NCBI RefSeq assembly: GCF_003369915.1
Contig: NC_046673.1
Span: 4,200,001-4,264,000 of the forward strand
Length of the DNA: 64,000 nucleotides
Origin: Drosophila miranda
Taxonomy: Eukaryota; Arthropoda; Insecta; Diptera; Drosophilidae
Direction: 5' to 3'
A program made the translations under genes and the position numbers. Shown here piece by piece: positions 1 through 13,672 of the stretch (position 1 is the stretch's first letter; each line of letters begins with the position of its first letter). Under the pieces are notes generated by a model. That model saw only the letters and a program-made list of their open reading frames with translations. It did not search any database and was not told where the DNA came from.

Positions 1-780
1 TTTGGCTTTGATTACGTTGATTATCGTGCTTATCGATTGGCCAGTTATCGATAAAAGCCAACAGCAATGTACCAAGGAAAGGTATCGTACTATTTTCACA
101 CTCCTTTTTTGCTGATTCCATCACTAATCGGGGATCAAGTTGTCCTGGTGAACGCGCCCGTTCAGTGGAACCAAGCCGCTGGTTCATCCGCTAGTTCATT
201 CGCTGGTTCCACACGTGAGTGAGTGTGAGTGTGCTGCCAACGGAACTTTCTATGGTTATTTCTAGGTTAACTTAACGAAAGGCAGGGTCACAGGCCACAC
301 AGCAGCAGCAGCAGCAGCAGCAAAAGAAGGGAGCCACAGAGAGAGGAACAGAGTAGGCGGGAGATCTCTCTCCTCCCCTCATCTCTGGCTTGGCTCTTCG
401 CATGGGTGACTCGGTGGTGGTGGGGGGGTGTGTGTGGTGGCGGGACAGTTAGTAGGCAGGTTGAGTTATCACCTTGACGGTGGCGGTTGCGGTTGCGGAT
501 GCAAATGCAAATGCAGGACAACGAACAAGATTCCAGGCAAGAAATCAATCGGAAAATAATAAAACACGTAAAATTCATATAACGGTATACGAGTATATGT
601 ATATGAAAGCGCAATTTTGAGGCGATATCCCCGCCTGGCAGAGGGGGGGCATGGCGTCTGCATCGAACGGGCAACAAAATCGCAGAATATACTTAGAACG
701 AGTAATGAACATATATATATAGAATATCTATATATTTAAGTGTATCGTGGTGAAGTTTAGTCACATTGTAATTATTCGGG
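1..780. other. Presumed Actn intron sequence
   Basis: No alpha-actinin spectrin-repeat exon is visible here. Contents: a GCA trinucleotide tract at about 298-323, a G/T-rich stretch at 416-445 and AT-rich sequence at 700-745. Open frames here are low-complexity and are not supported as genes. Confidence 0.5.
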
Positions 781-830
781 ACGTAGGTGTATTGTCTTGT
801 GGGTTCGGGTACATGCGTCACATTTCCAAC

Positions 831-2867
831 CTGTTGGGCTCCCTGGAAGGCGTGATAGTAGCAGGAGACGTACGTCATGATGGCACGTTCATCCGGTTTC
901 GGTGTGTTGATCAAATCTGTCATTGTTTGTCAATATATCAATTAATACGTGCCACGACGATCCCTCTCTTATATCTATGCCTATCATTATTCATATGGCC
1001 CCCATAACCATCGTTTCCATTTAATAGACGATGATTGAAACGAGACTAAGACCCAACCCGAGCCGCCCCGACCCACTCACCATCTGGATCCAACATTCTT
1101 GGAATATCGAGATACTTCTCAGCAACATCGAAGGCAGTGTTCAGGTTCTCCAATGGATTGTCTTTGGAAAGCTTGGCGTAGTCGATCAGATCTGGGCGAT
1201 GGCGATGGATGAGCGCGCAGAAGGCCAAACCATCCTATAGGGAGATAACAGAAAGAGCGCAAGAGAGCGACACGATAGATCATATATGTATTCTATATGC
1301 TATAGGCTACATGGTGTACGGGAGGGATCGCGATAAACCCACCTTGAACGACAGATGGAAGTTCTGTACGTTGACGTTCTTGTAGGGAGCTGTCTTGCGC
1401 TGGCACCACAACAGCAGACCCTCCTTGGCGGTCATCTCCTCGACGGAGATGTCCTGTATGGCAAAGCGCAAGATGATTGTCCAAATCATGCCGAGGGTCA
1501 TCTTCAGGTTGCCATCGACGATTTCCTCGGCACCGATCGACACCAGGTGCACACCCTTCGAGGCGATGAAGTCCAGGGCCTTGTTCACATTCGCGATCTT
1601 GTGGAAGCGCATCTTGCCGCGGTCGGGCTTGGGGAGAGTCTCTCCGGAGATCACCTCCAGCAGCAGCATCAGCTTGAGGCCATTGCGGAAGTCCTCATCG
1701 ATATTGTCGATGGCGGTGCCAGCTTTGCGCAGATGACTGTTACACCAGGCGGTAAATGTCTGTGGAAGGTGCAAAGAAATAAATACATGGGCTACTAAAC
1801 AACAGGACTCTGTATTCTCTGGCCAAAGGATCAAGAAGAAAGTGACAGTGGAATAATCTAGAGCCCACAAAGATCTTTTCTGCTGCACGGTTTCATCTAG
1901 AAGACATTTTCAAAGGCGAATAGAGAGTAGAGAAGAGAGTATGGTGTGCTCAAAAACATGCACTGAGATGAAAGTTCGATTTTCCAGTTTTTTCTTGACT
2001 TGGCTCGAACTTGTATTCTGAAAGATGGCACAGTTTTTAACAGATCTTAGAGTAGATGGAATGTGAGCTACTGTAGGATGTCGGCCTCAAGGGCGAGCCG
2101 AATCAAATCTCTATTCCATCGTTCCTTTCATGAAATATAAAATCGAAGTTTATCTGTGTTATCTGTACATATATCTTAGCAGTCCGCCAGACCCTAATTG
2201 CCAGACCTAAGCGCCAGTTTTATCCACTTATCCCCACCTCAATCAGTATTGCCGCAGAAGTATTACCCGAATCGGTTCGGGTAGGGTTGGACTGATTCTT
2301 GATGGCTCAAATGGGCACTCTCTGGTCCACTCTCCCAGTCCTTTCGCAGCCATTTAGGGCAATGGCGCCGCGAGGAGCGGTTCTGTGATGGTGGGGATGG
2401 TTGGGTTCTGATGATATCTGTCGCCCAGAAACTCCCCGCCCCCGCCCTCCACGGGGCTTTTCTTTCCCGCCTCCACCTGATATAGTTTGGGGGGGGTGGG
2501 GGCATACTGCCACTGAGGCCGCTGCTGTTGCACTATGGTTGTTCTCGTTGTTGCTGCCACAGAGGCTGACAGTTGCAGTTATTTTTCACCGAATGGGGAC
2601 AGACACCGAAGACGGACAGATCAGCCAGAACAAAGAGAAAACAAGAAAAACACAACACTAATACCGATGTACCCCTTATGCACGTGCACATGCACATGCA
2701 TATAAATATAAATATAAACCAGTTCTTTTTTGCACACACTTCATTATTTTGGAGTCTACAGCTCTTCCTCTCTCTCTCCCGCTTCCGCCAGTTGCGAAGA
2801 CTTCCTCGTTTCACGTGTAAATTTACAACTGTGAATTGTTATTGCTCTCTGCGCAGAGAAAAAGGGA

Positions 2868-2923
<56 letters not shown>

Positions 2924-3238
2924 CAGAGCCAAATACGGAGCTTAATTCCCATATGGTAGGGTGATCCGCCCACAGAGCATATCGAACAGAGAACAGATAA
3001 CAGAGCAGAGTGCACTTTATGGGAATAGTATGCAAATATGGAAGCACTGAACAGTTAGGAATCGATCTGGAAATCCGATTTATAGAACGGGGAGAATGGA
3101 ATCGAACGCTTGAAAAGGAGATCCCCGTGGTGAAATACATACATACGTATGTGTGTAGGTGCTATAGGGTATAGAAGGAGATCCATACACACAATGGATC
3201 ACCGCTAGCAGCCAAGAAGACGGATCAACGATGGCATT

Positions 3239-3273
<35 letters not shown>

Positions 3274-4338
3274 AAAGAGAGAGGGACTGGTAGGCTCTAT
3301 TAGCCATTAGCTTACAGTTATGTTATGTGCGTGAGACAATGGGATGCTGTTCGACTGGAGGCTTAGAGAGAGCGAGAGAAGAGAGTCGCGGGTCGAGAAC
3401 AAGAAATGCAACTGTTAATGCAAATCGCTCACCATTCACGCACACACACACACACGGACACACACGCAACGATCAAAACGGTCGGTGGGGACAGATTACA
3501 CAATACCCCACCCCAACCCACCCCAACCCAGACCACTCAGAGCATAACACTAGAAACATTGAATACCCTTGAACTTGGTTGGCTCTCCTACGTGAAGCTG
3601 GAATATGATTACTATATATTATTTATGGCTAGTGCAATGTTACATAATCGCTTTAATCACTTACAAACGGATAAACAATATGCTCGCATGTTTGCGGTTG
3701 TCAGATTTGAGAAGATATTCGGAGATGCTTTTCTCGCTGCATTGCAAGCATCTGGTCAATATCATAATACCCCCTGCAAGGGTATAACTAGGCCAACAAC
3801 CAGCGCCACCGTATGCATTCGTGTGTGTGTGTGTCAGAGTGAAGCTGCTCTGATGCTCTGCTGCTCTGCTGCGACTCTGCTGCAGTTTGTCGCCAAACAA
3901 GTCGCTCAGCAGCAACAAGCGGCTTACCGCTAGTTAGGCTCGTCTTTGACTCCTCTCTCTCTCTGCCTCTGTCTCTGTATATGCCTCTGCCTCTCTCTAT
4001 CTCTGCTGGCGGCTGTCGCATTCCGCCAACCCGTTTTCAACGTCGCCTCTGATCAATTACCGTTATCAGGCAGTGGCCTGGCCAGGCCTGGCCAGGCCTG
4101 GTTTGGCGGGGGGGAGGGGCTCGGGCTCGGGCTCGATTGGTGGGGAAGCTGCATACAAAGTTGCCTGGCCGGGCCGGGCCTGGTCTGGCCTGGCCTGGTC
4201 TATGATCTTGGCCAGGCGATCGATTGAGCAATCGCGAGCCAAGTCAATGCGCACGCGCCAAAAAACAAGCAAATAAAAGAAATGAATACATATGTATGTT
4301 CAAACAGACGTACATACACACAAAGATATAGATGTGTG

Positions 4339-4372
<34 letters not shown>

Positions 4373-6883
4373 GGTTGCTTCTTTAATTTAGATGCCGCCG
4401 CGCACAGAGCTTTCGCCAAAAGCTCTCCTTGGCAGCAGGCAGCGGACGGACCCGCAACGCACTCGCTCTTGCACACCCATTTTTAGCCGAGTGTAATTTG
4501 AGCGGCCCCATAGCATGGACTCATTCGCACATGGCCAGTCAGTCGGCAGTCGGCGGCTGTGGGCCTCTGCATGGGCCTGTGCCTTTGCCAGTGGTGGTGA
4601 GGAAGGGGTGGCAACCCTGTGACTGATCCTACCCACCGCAAACCCCATAAACACAGCACGGAACGGAACAGAACGGCACGGCACGGCCACTGCCAGGAAA
4701 GATGAGTCACAAAGCGAGATAGAGAGAGAGAGATGTGGAAGGGGAAGGGGAATTGGGCAGAGTAAGACTCATCATCAACACACTCGCGTACCAATCACCC
4801 AATCAACCAACCCACCCACCCACCTTTTGCCACCTTTTGTTGCGATCAATGTAAACACACAAAACAGAAACAACACATTTTTTTGTATTTTGGGGCCTTT
4901 CATTTTTCGAAAACAACAAAAACACTGGGCAGAGTCAGAGAAAGAGGAAGAAATAGCAGGAGGAGGAGGAGGAGAAGACGGAGGAGGAGAAGAGCCAGCG
5001 GCAGCGGCAGCCTAATGACGAATTCTGCTCGGTAATTTACGGTTACGAAATGTCTATGCATACACATATGCATATGTAGATGGATGGATCGAGAGGAGGA
5101 ACACACAAAGATAGGGGGAGGGAGAGATGGATGCCACGCACACACACTCTCCATTCTCCCCTCTCCCCGCTCACTCTCTGGCAGACAAACTCACACAGAT
5201 GCACGCACACACATGCAGGTGTGACCATGTCAAGCTCAAGTCATCTGTGGCTGGCGACCGCCAAAAGGAAAAAAAAAAATCCTCATATTTTCATTCTCAT
5301 TTTCATTTTCACCTTAATTTCTTTGGGCAGATATTTGTCACTGCATTTGCGGTTTGTTCGGGTGTTTCGGGCTGTGGGTGGGTGGTGGTTCGGTGGTTCG
5401 GTGGTTTTCTCGTCGAATCTTGTGGAAATCTTGTGCATAGGAATGCCTGCGCCTGGCTATTTTTAATTGTCAATAGCAGCCGTGTCCGTGTCCGTGTCCG
5501 TTCCGTTCGTCTGTCCGTCCGTCCGTCGGTGTCCGTCCGTTGCTTGTTGACGCCTACCTAGGCACGGGACGTCGTGTCAAAAACATAGCCTTGCACTACA
5601 TTTTGTTAGCAATTTATAGAATTATGCATATAGATACTTACAATATGTATACAATATACGTACTACATACATATATATACATATATGCATCCACATAAAT
5701 ATTTATATGTACTCGTATGTGCTTTTTGTGTGGCGATCTCTAGGTTGGAATGCATCTCAGTCTTTGCAAAGCGACAGAACCCCCAATCGAAAGTGCTGGC
5801 AATCAGCCTTGGGGAGTCGGGTGGAGCTCCCTGAAGATATGCTCCAACAAATGACAATTTGTCATGTTGTGTACCCGATAGATAGATATATAGATATATA
5901 CATCTCCCCCATCTACCCCACTCCAGCGCTATCTGCATGGTGGCAATTAGTTGCTGTTCGGCTGCTGCCGCTTCTTCTTTTTCTGCTGCTGCTGCTGCTG
6001 TTGCTGCGCTGGCCTACAGTTAACGGTAACAGACGCTTCCGCTGGTAACATACGACGACGACGACAAAAAGCAAACAAACGAACGGGATGAAAGAGCACA
6101 GCCCCCACCTCAACAGAAGCATAATTGAATGCGGGCCTATACACAGTATAACCTTCGGGTCTGATTGGATTGGGTTGGGTTTGGTTCGATTCGGCCAGTG
6201 GGTGGAGATAGCGGGAATGTGAATGTGGGAATGGGATGTTCCGATAGGATTCGATTCGATTCGATTCTCTACTGCTTTTCATAATGATAAACGATCGAAT
6301 GGGAATAGATATACTAGCTATATTTACGGTTGCCTATGCATATAGTACAATATGTAGTATGTAGTTCCTGAACGTCAACGGCAACGGCAACAGCAACAAA
6401 CTATTTTCGTACTATCTTCAAACATTTTTCGAGCAAGAGCCATGAAAATGAAGCAAGAGAATTCTATTTTTAAACGCGTGCCGAGCTTTTGTGTTTTCAC
6501 AGTTGTTTTTGTTGCTTTCGGCGATCTCAGAGAAATATTGAAACATAATCGAAAAATATAGAACTTGGCCAGAGCATATAGCACATACATACATATGCAC
6601 ATAGGTATGTACTTCGCTACATATGTACATATGTATGTACAAATATACGGATACTATGTGTTCTATATCTATGCGAATGGGACTACATATACATATGTAC
6701 ATATATATCAAATATGTGTATAGAGAATGATGGAATGGGGAATAGATTGGGGTCCGGCACGGCACTCACCTTCTTCTGTTGCTTCTCCCACGCAGGATCG
6801 AGGAGACCCTCACGCTCCCATTCCTCCTCCTGTTCCATGTAGCCGTCTCCGTACTCCATGGAGAGACCGTTCTCCATCATCAT
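831..6883 (-). CDS. Actn: Alpha-actinin, 5' coding exons (partial, runs off left edge)
   Basis: Spectrin-family actin crosslinker of muscle Z-discs and actin bundles. Four minus-strand coding exons can be read: 6883-6770 (starts with three consecutive ATGs, 38 codons, ends AAG|GTGAGT), 1759-1343 (first calponin-homology domain, starting [14 protein letters not shown]), 1234-1081 (second CH domain, [21 protein letters not shown]) and 916-831 (starts [21 protein letters not shown]). Phases agree (0, 0, 1, 0). Together they encode the N-terminal actin-binding domain, about 257 residues; the spectrin repeats and EF hands lie beyond the left edge. Intron 1 is about 5 kb. The last donor reads GTTGGA, weaker than the others, at a place where I would expect alternative splicing in fly Actn. 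Near identity to the D. melanogaster protein as I remember it makes the assignment firm. Confidence 0.95.
1760..6769 (-). other. Actn intron 1 with dense microsatellites
   Basis: This 5-kb intron lies between the first coding exon and the first calponin-homology exon. It holds (GA)n at about 2874-2917 and 3241-3269, CA runs at 3436-3470, (GT)n plus GTAT at 4339-4372, and a G/C-rich GGCCTGGCCA tandem repeat at 4073-4210. The open frames inside it are repeat-derived, so I call no gene. Confidence 0.7.
4073..4212. repeat. GGCCTGGCCA palindromic tandem repeat
   Basis: Two short arrays (about 4073-4105 and 4160-4200) are built from the near-palindromic 10-mer GGCCTGGCCA and its variants, separated by GGCTCGGGCTC-type sequence. 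They are conspicuous for GC content inside an AT-rich intron. Confidence 0.75.
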
Positions 6884-8162
6884 CTTGTGTCTGGGGGTTA
6901 CTGTTCTTCCTGCTCTCGCTGGCGCACACTCTCTCTTCACTGGCTTTCTCTTGGGGTGTGTGTGTGCGGTTGTGTCTTCTGGGCGCTGCTTCTCTCGCTG
7001 CTCGGCTGCTGCTGCTGCGGCTGACGTTTGCTGCTCAGATGATGCTGATCCAGTTGCTGCTGCTGGCAGGGATGGAGAGGAGAGGTGGAGATGGAGATGG
7101 AGGTTGGTTCGATTGGTTCACTGTACTTGTTTCTCTCTTATGCTGCTCTTATGTAGTTCTTAGTGGGGTATAACAGTCTTTAACTGGTGCAGATTCCCAA
7201 TCGCTGTGTGTGCGTTTGCGAGTGTGTGTGTTCTGGCTGATTGATTGATTGATCGTTTGGTTGATCGATTGATCGATTGATTGACAGAACAAAACGAAAC
7301 GAAACAAAACGGAGCGGAAAAGAGCAAAGCAGAGCAAAAGCTTCGTCAGCCTTCAGATCCGATCCTGAAAGCTTATGCACGTCCGAAAGCAAAGCCATGC
7401 TAAGAGTGCGGGACGGACAGGGACAGCAATACATTGCTCGCTTAACGGATGGGCAAACGGAAGTTCTAACGGTGGCCGCCGACAGGTGGTTGCTCCATAA
7501 GCGCGTGCTCCCGTTTTACCGTTTACCGTATACCGATTCCCGACTCCCGATTCTGCTGGAACCACCATTTATAGCAAATATTTAAAAAAAAATAATATGT
7601 ACATACATATACATATGTATCTATATTGTATGCAGAATGTGAAAAATCGTTGTATAACACGTTAATTTGCTGCTTAATTATTTTTCTTGCTTTATTCGCT
7701 TTTCTTTTCTTTTCTTTCATTTTTGCTTTTTTTTGTGTTTTTTTTTTTGTACTTTCCGCTCGTTTCGTATCTCATCGGATCGTATTGGTTAAAAATAGTA
7801 TGTTTTGAAAAAGTTTTATTTTCGGCGTCAACGTCAACCGCCAGTGCGGAGGGCGCGGGGGGGTGGTTGCCAGGGGGTTGCGGTGGGTACATATTTGAAA
7901 TAATTTTGAAAAATACGCGCTCAACGCAAATTACGAATGCGAATACGAATGCAGACCGGATCGGATCGGAAATCGGAACTGACTGTCTATACGGTATATA
8001 TAGTTCGATTCTGTTGGTAACACATTATCCCGTTGGCCGTTTTGGACAGATCTTGCAACTTTCCATGTACCCATATGCCATATATCTTGTTCAGATATAT
8101 ATATATGTATATATATACATATGTACATAGATAAGTAGATATATTTTTTGTATATATAACCA

Positions 8163-8200
<38 letters not shown>

Positions 8201-9122
8201 CAGCGCATGTATTCGTAATACGTTCGTTGAAAAGTTTTTCGGTTTTTTGGTTTTTATTCCTTTTTTTATTTTATTTTATTTATTTTTTAATTTTTGTATT
8301 TATATTTATTTTTCAACGAGTATAAAAAAAGATGTATACGAGAAAAAAAAACGGAAAAAAATATAACGAAACGAAAAAGTGTGTGCATAAAACCAAACAA
8401 AAACAACAAAACAATGTGTGTGGAATGACAATTGGAGGAATATCTACGTGTGTCGCTTGCGAAGAGAAAAGACCCGCTCGCGTTGAAAGCCAACTCAAAA
8501 CTGATGTCGCGCCAGTCGGGGACTGAATATCGTACACACGACCAGCGGTCGACCCACTCTTGGGGCGGCCGCCACCGCCCGCTGCCGTGGAGGAGACCGT
8601 GCAGTCGCAGTCGCAGCAGCGGCAGCATCGGAACTCGGATCGGAGCCGGTTCGGCTCGCCTCGGTTTGGTTTGGGTCGGGTCGGGTCCGAAGATCGTCGC
8701 GCACACGAAGAAAGAGTGCGAGTGGGAGTGAGTGAGTGGGTGGGTGGGTGGGTGGGTAGGTGGGTAGTTGGCGGTGGCCAGAAGAAAGTATGAATTCGGT
8801 CAGCATCCAAGCACTGGGCAAACGAGGCAGCCCCAAACAAATGGGTGGCCTACACTGATATGAAGATGGGGCTACAATCATCTGACAAATTTCAATCAAA
8901 GAGATTCAATGTTGCTTAGTAGATCGATACTTGAGATACTTGGAAATTACTTTATAGCAGACAATCCTTGAGAAACCCCCAGAGGGATTGTAAATTTGAA
9001 TGAAACCTCCGGGGATGTAATACCTATCAAGAGCTTGGAAACCTGTTTTACATTATAGCCAATGTCTACTTTAGCTTTGATTTTTGATGGCTCGTTTAGC
9101 CAGTGCTTAGCTTTACTGCTGC

Positions 9123-9157
<35 letters not shown>

Positions 9158-12060
9158 TTGGTGACTGAGTGCGGTATGCGCCAAAGAGACCTCTCAGACA
9201 GCGTCTCCCTCTTACTTCCTTCCCACCCATCCATGCTTGTGTGTGTGTCTGTGTGTCTGTTGGGGGTAAAATTGGTAGGAAAAGTCGTCAGTTTTTTGCA
9301 TCGCTCCGCTCCCAATGCAGGAGTCACTCTGTGCGAGCATGTACATATGTACATACACATACGCACGTATGGTAAATATATGTCCGACAACAACTTGTTG
9401 GCCCCAAACGTTCTGTCTGTCAGCGAGTCTGATCTGTGGGCCCTGCCCCCAACGCCTGTCCCCGCCCTGGCCCAACCATTAAACGCCCCCGCATAACTAC
9501 GAAAATAGCCAAATTGTTAATTTCGCTTCGAAAACTCTTTTCCAATGCACACACACACACACACACACACGCGCACACCCATACCAAAACGCAGAGGATG
9601 GCGCTGCTGGTGGGTGGGACGGGCTGAGGGGGGAGACTGTTTAACACATGATTTTATTGGCATGCTTTCATGGTTTTTCCGTGCGAAACATTTTATTTTT
9701 CATTTCAAATAATTCAATATGTAAAATATCGTACGAATGCATATGTACATATATTTATGCATATGTATATGTATATGTTTTGCTGTGTATATTGTATTTG
9801 TGGAATATTTATGAAATTTATTAAATATGCTTGCGATGCCACAAAGGAAAGCATCTCAAAATCAAGGATAGCGAGCGATTAGCTAAACCAATAAAAACCA
9901 CCCACAATAAGTGTGGACAGCGCGTCCCACCCATCTCCCTCTGCAGCCGATGAGCTTTCAGAAGCTTTTTTCGCTCTCGATCTCTCACTGTCTCGCTCTC
10001 TCTCTCTCTCTCTCTATATATATATTGATTTCTTTTTCCGAACAAAAAGGATCACACTCAGCAACTTTCAGGAGAGTTTTGTAAATTTTGAGATCTGTAA
10101 ATCCGAACAGGATCGGAACAGAGTACCAGATTAGTCGCATTGTCCCGATACATATCCGTGCAGAGGACAGAAGAGATATAGCCGGAGCGATTGGCTGCTG
10201 CCTACAGCCTATTTTTGGAACATAATGTGCGTCGTCAGCGGAGAAATTTCTTCTTTTTTCGAAAACAATATCTATTATTAGGCGCTGCTTGTGCGTTAAT
10301 ACCATATTTTTGTAACTACATACTAACATACATTCGCTATGTGCGGACAGACGTCCGTCCGTCCGCTGTCCCTCTGTCCGTCCGTACGTCCGCTGGTTGT
10401 CTGTGGCATGGAGAGGGGGTAGGCCGAGGCAAGAGACATAAATTTTATAAAAATTGACCAAATGCCATGGTAAAAGCGCAGGCGGCTGGGGCGGGAAGGA
10501 CGTGGCCCACAAACCAAATCATTGGGTAATAGCACGCAGCCATGGACATATTCATAATCATATTCGTACGTACGTATGTATGTACAGAAATGTGTGCACA
10601 GTGCGAGCCATAGCTGTAGGCGGTCTGGAATCAGGTGCCAAACTGATCGGAGCGATGGGTTCTAAGGATGGCCTATGCTTTTAGATAGAAAGGAAGTATT
10701 CTATCACTGTAATTTGGAGTTAAAAGTACGAGTAAGCCATTGAAAACATACCATATAACATACATATAAACTCGATAATCTAATGGTGAGCTATCGAAAG
10801 AAAACTCACGATCGAATTTCCCTTTTTGGTATCTAGATGTCTATATATTTTTGTACTTTAGTTCTCGAATCGCATAAGAGAATGTATGTACATATGAATA
10901 AAAAAAATCATTGAGATATAGGAGAAATCAGTCTATAGTTTATCTATGTATATCGAACTGACAAAATACTTGCAACTGGTGTTTCTATAAGCTTAAAAAC
11001 CACTGAAATCAATAATTGACTGGAGATTTGGTATTAAAGAGGTATTTAGTTTCGGTTTAAGTTTTACTCAGTTTATTATAAGGTAGGGTTGATTTGCTTA
11101 AAACCATCCTATCATTCAAAAATTTTAACGATAAAACTTGAAATTTGAAATAATGGCAGAAAACTTTTACTTTGGCTTGACTTATCATTCGGTAATTCAA
11201 TCAATCAATTTCAATCAATTGAAAGGCCATACATTCCTCTCCAAAAAATTTCAACCCCAAGAAGGTGTTTTAAATTTGTATTGCAAATTCAAAAGACGGA
11301 TGATAGGATCTAATTCAAACAAGGGGATGCCAGAAATTACCATTCCAACTCAGTTGGAATTTGGTCTATGGCATACCCGATGTAAACATTGTTTATTGTT
11401 AAATGCTATAAACTGAGAAATGAATCGAATGTCCACCGCCTTAATCAAATATATAGGAAATTGGTTCAGCAAAATCCTCAAACTCTGACGATCCCACGGA
11501 TGCACTGTCCTCCGAATGTCCTACAGTTTTGCCAAGCACTGTAAAACTGAACAGGTCCAACGACTGGATTATTCGACGATCCGATCCGTGTCGGAGCGGC
11601 AGAGAAACGACAAGCCTTATGTTATGCAGGAGTTATATTTTATACAATACATAGATATATATCTGGTTGGATTCGTTTTTGTGGTTGTTCTGCGTCTCGC
11701 ATGAAATCGGTAACTCTGGTTACAATTATGATAAAAAGTAATTACAATTGGTTCAAGAACGGGCATACGGGACACGTACCTTCATGCATACGGCGTACCT
11801 GTACGTGGCTAAATAGATAATCGATGCACACATATGTACATACATATATACGTCTCTGTACATCATAATTATGTCTAGATCTATATATTTTTGTAGCTTT
11901 AGTTTTGTGTTAACTTTTAATTTGATTTTTGTGTGTGTGTGTGTGTTCTTCTAAAGTTTTGGGATTGGTTTTTCGTTTACTTGGCCATAAACGTTGCGGA
12001 GACATATAATCATCTTAAGGAAAACATTTTCTATCTCAATAATAATAATAATAATGTTAA
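6884..12060. other. Actn upstream / usp downstream intergenic region
   Basis: No protein-coding gene is supported. Simple repeats seen: (AC)n at about 8164-8197, TTGCTG/CTG at about 9115-9160, (AC)n at about 9546-9572 and (TC)n at about 10000-10014. A GC-rich island at about 8540-8700 could hold an upstream Actn 5' UTR exon or promoter, but I see no decisive promoter motif. The part next to usp (10700-12060) is AT-rich. Confidence 0.5.
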
Positions 12061-12211
12061 TATAAAAAAAAAACAATTACATACACATTTTGCGTAATAT
12101 TAAGAGGGGAGGGAGGGAGGATTGGATCGAAGGTAACTGGAGGATCAGGACCAGGAGGGAGAAATGCAAACAACGCAATCACAATGAAACATTCGATGGG
12201 CAGCACGCCGC

Positions 12212-13672
12212 TCATTCGGGCTTCAGCGCGAGGCCGGGAGGGGGCTGCGACTCGAGCTGCTCGATAAAGAGCTCCTCCAGTGGCCGATCGCTGATGATGC
12301 GGAAGAAAAAGAGATGATCGAGACACTTCAGACTGATGGAGCGCAGTGCGGGCAGGCGCAGCAGAAGCTGGGCAAAGCGGCCATCGTCGCCGGGATGCTC
12401 GACGCGGCAGTGCTCGTCCAGGCAGGCGTAGACCTTCTCACGGCATATCTCGATCTCGGCGCGGTTCTTAATGCCGCGCATGTCCGGGTTGTACAGGATG
12501 ATGGCCTTGAGGCAAGCCAGCTCGCGGCGGTCAAGGTTGAGGCGCTTCATCTTTACGCTCAGCTCGGAGAGGATGCGATCAAAGATGGTGGAGACGCCCG
12601 CCTTGATGGCGCTGTTGCGATGGTAGGAGAAGCTCTGGTTGAGAAACAGCTGTTGCGGTTGCAGCACCGGCGATCGCCGCTCGAAGGCGCTGTCGTGACC
12701 CATGCCGGTGGCCATGGCATCGTCCAGCGACACAATGCTGCACCAGGCCACGTTGGCGATCAACAGCTCGTTCCAAGCAGCCTTCAGCAGGATCACCTGG
12801 TCGTCCAGCGGCAGCTGTGCAAAGTGCGGCATGAGGCGAGCGTACTCCACCATCTGGTAGAGCTGTTTGTTCACCACCTGGCACAGGGCCGACACGGCCC
12901 CCTTGTAGTCCGGCTGCACGGTCGAGTTGGGGCCCACCCGCAGGAAGGCCAGAGCCCGATCACCGCTTTGCGCTTCCGCCCGCTGCTCGGCATCCAGCAG
13001 CCGCTCAATGGTGAAGTCTCGGGAGACGTTGTTGGCCATGAACTCGTCCGCTCCGTTGCCGCCCACACTGCCGCCGCTTCCTCCGCCACCGCCACTGCCA
13101 GAGCCGACGCTGCCACCACCGACAGATCCGCCACCAGCACTTAGCCTGCCCGCTGCACTGCGGGCGCCGCGCTGCCGCTCCTCCTGCACAGCCTCGCGCT
13201 TCATGCCGCAGGATAGACACTTCTGGTAGCGGCAGTACTGGCAGCGGTTCCGCTGGCGCTTATCGATGATGCAGTTGCGGTTCTCGCGGCATGCGTATGT
13301 GAGATCCTTTCGCACCGTGCGCTTGAAGAAGCCTTTGCAGCCCTCACAGCTGTAGACGCCGTAGTGCTTTCCACTGGCCCGGTCGCCGCAGATGGAGCAC
13401 AGGTGCTTAGAGCCGCTTAGCGGGTGGTTCGGCGGATACTGCTGTTGGGCTGAGGCGCCGCCCGCGGACGCCTGTGCCATTTGGCCCTGATTTTCGCTGC
13501 TGTTGCCCGATGGCATCACGTGCATGGACATGGCCTGCAAAAAGGGGCCCGGGCTCTCCGCTTTGGGCGAAAAGCTGCTGTTATTGCTGTCATTCAGCTG
13601 CGAGATGTCCGGCTTGACCTCCTCCTTGATGTGGCCCAGCCGGAAGCCTGCGTCCTGGTCGCAATTGTCCAT
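12212..13672 (-). CDS. usp: Ultraspiracle, RXR-type nuclear receptor
   Basis: Obligate partner of the ecdysone receptor EcR; the heterodimer binds ecdysone response elements in the nucleus. It is a single uninterrupted frame of 486 residues, slightly shorter than the D. melanogaster protein (about 508). The N-terminal A/B region starts [20 protein letters not shown]. The DNA-binding domain has eight zinc cysteines near 92, 95, 109, 112, 128, 134, 144 and 147, with P-box [10 protein letters not shown] and the T-box/A-box after it. A Gly/Ser linker (about 170-205) is followed by the ligand-binding domain from about 220 to the end, including [20 protein letters not shown] and a final helix-12 region LEELFIEQL. 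The variable Gly/Ser linker and the loop after IVSLDD account for most length differences from D. melanogaster. Confidence 0.98.
   Translation of the reverse strand: MDNCDQDAGFRLGHIKEEVKPDISQLNDSNNSSFSPKAESPGPFLQAMSMHVMPSGNSSENQGQMAQASAGGASAQQQYPPNHPLSGSKHLCSICGDRASGKHYGVYSCEGCKGFFKRTVRKDLTYACRENRNCIIDKRQRNRCQYCRYQKCLSCGMKREAVQEERQRGARSAAGRLSAGGGSVGGGSVGSGSGGGGGSGGSVGGNGADEFMANNVSRDFTIERLLDAEQRAEAQSGDRALAFLRVGPNSTVQPDYKGAVSALCQVVNKQLYQMVEYARLMPHFAQLPLDDQVILLKAAWNELLIANVAWCSIVSLDDAMATGMGHDSAFERRSPVLQPQQLFLNQSFSYHRNSAIKAGVSTIFDRILSELSVKMKRLNLDRRELACLKAIILYNPDMRGIKNRAEIEICREKVYACLDEHCRVEHPGDDGRFAQLLLRLPALRSISLKCLDHLFFFRIISDRPLEELFIEQLESQPPPGLALKPE

Noticed and set aside
2573-2959. Open frames through the GA/CT repeats near 2.6-3.3 kb
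   Set aside because: Repeats lack stops in most frames, so these are repeat artefacts inside an intron.
11336-11382. Similarity between ACTCAGTTGGAATTTGGTCTA near 11350 and a segment near 41050
   Set aside because: The match is short and imperfect; not enough to call a repeat family.
12314-13144. 276-codon open frame on the plus strand opposite usp
   Set aside because: It is antisense to a strongly conserved nuclear receptor and follows from its GC-rich codon use; no domain is recognisable.
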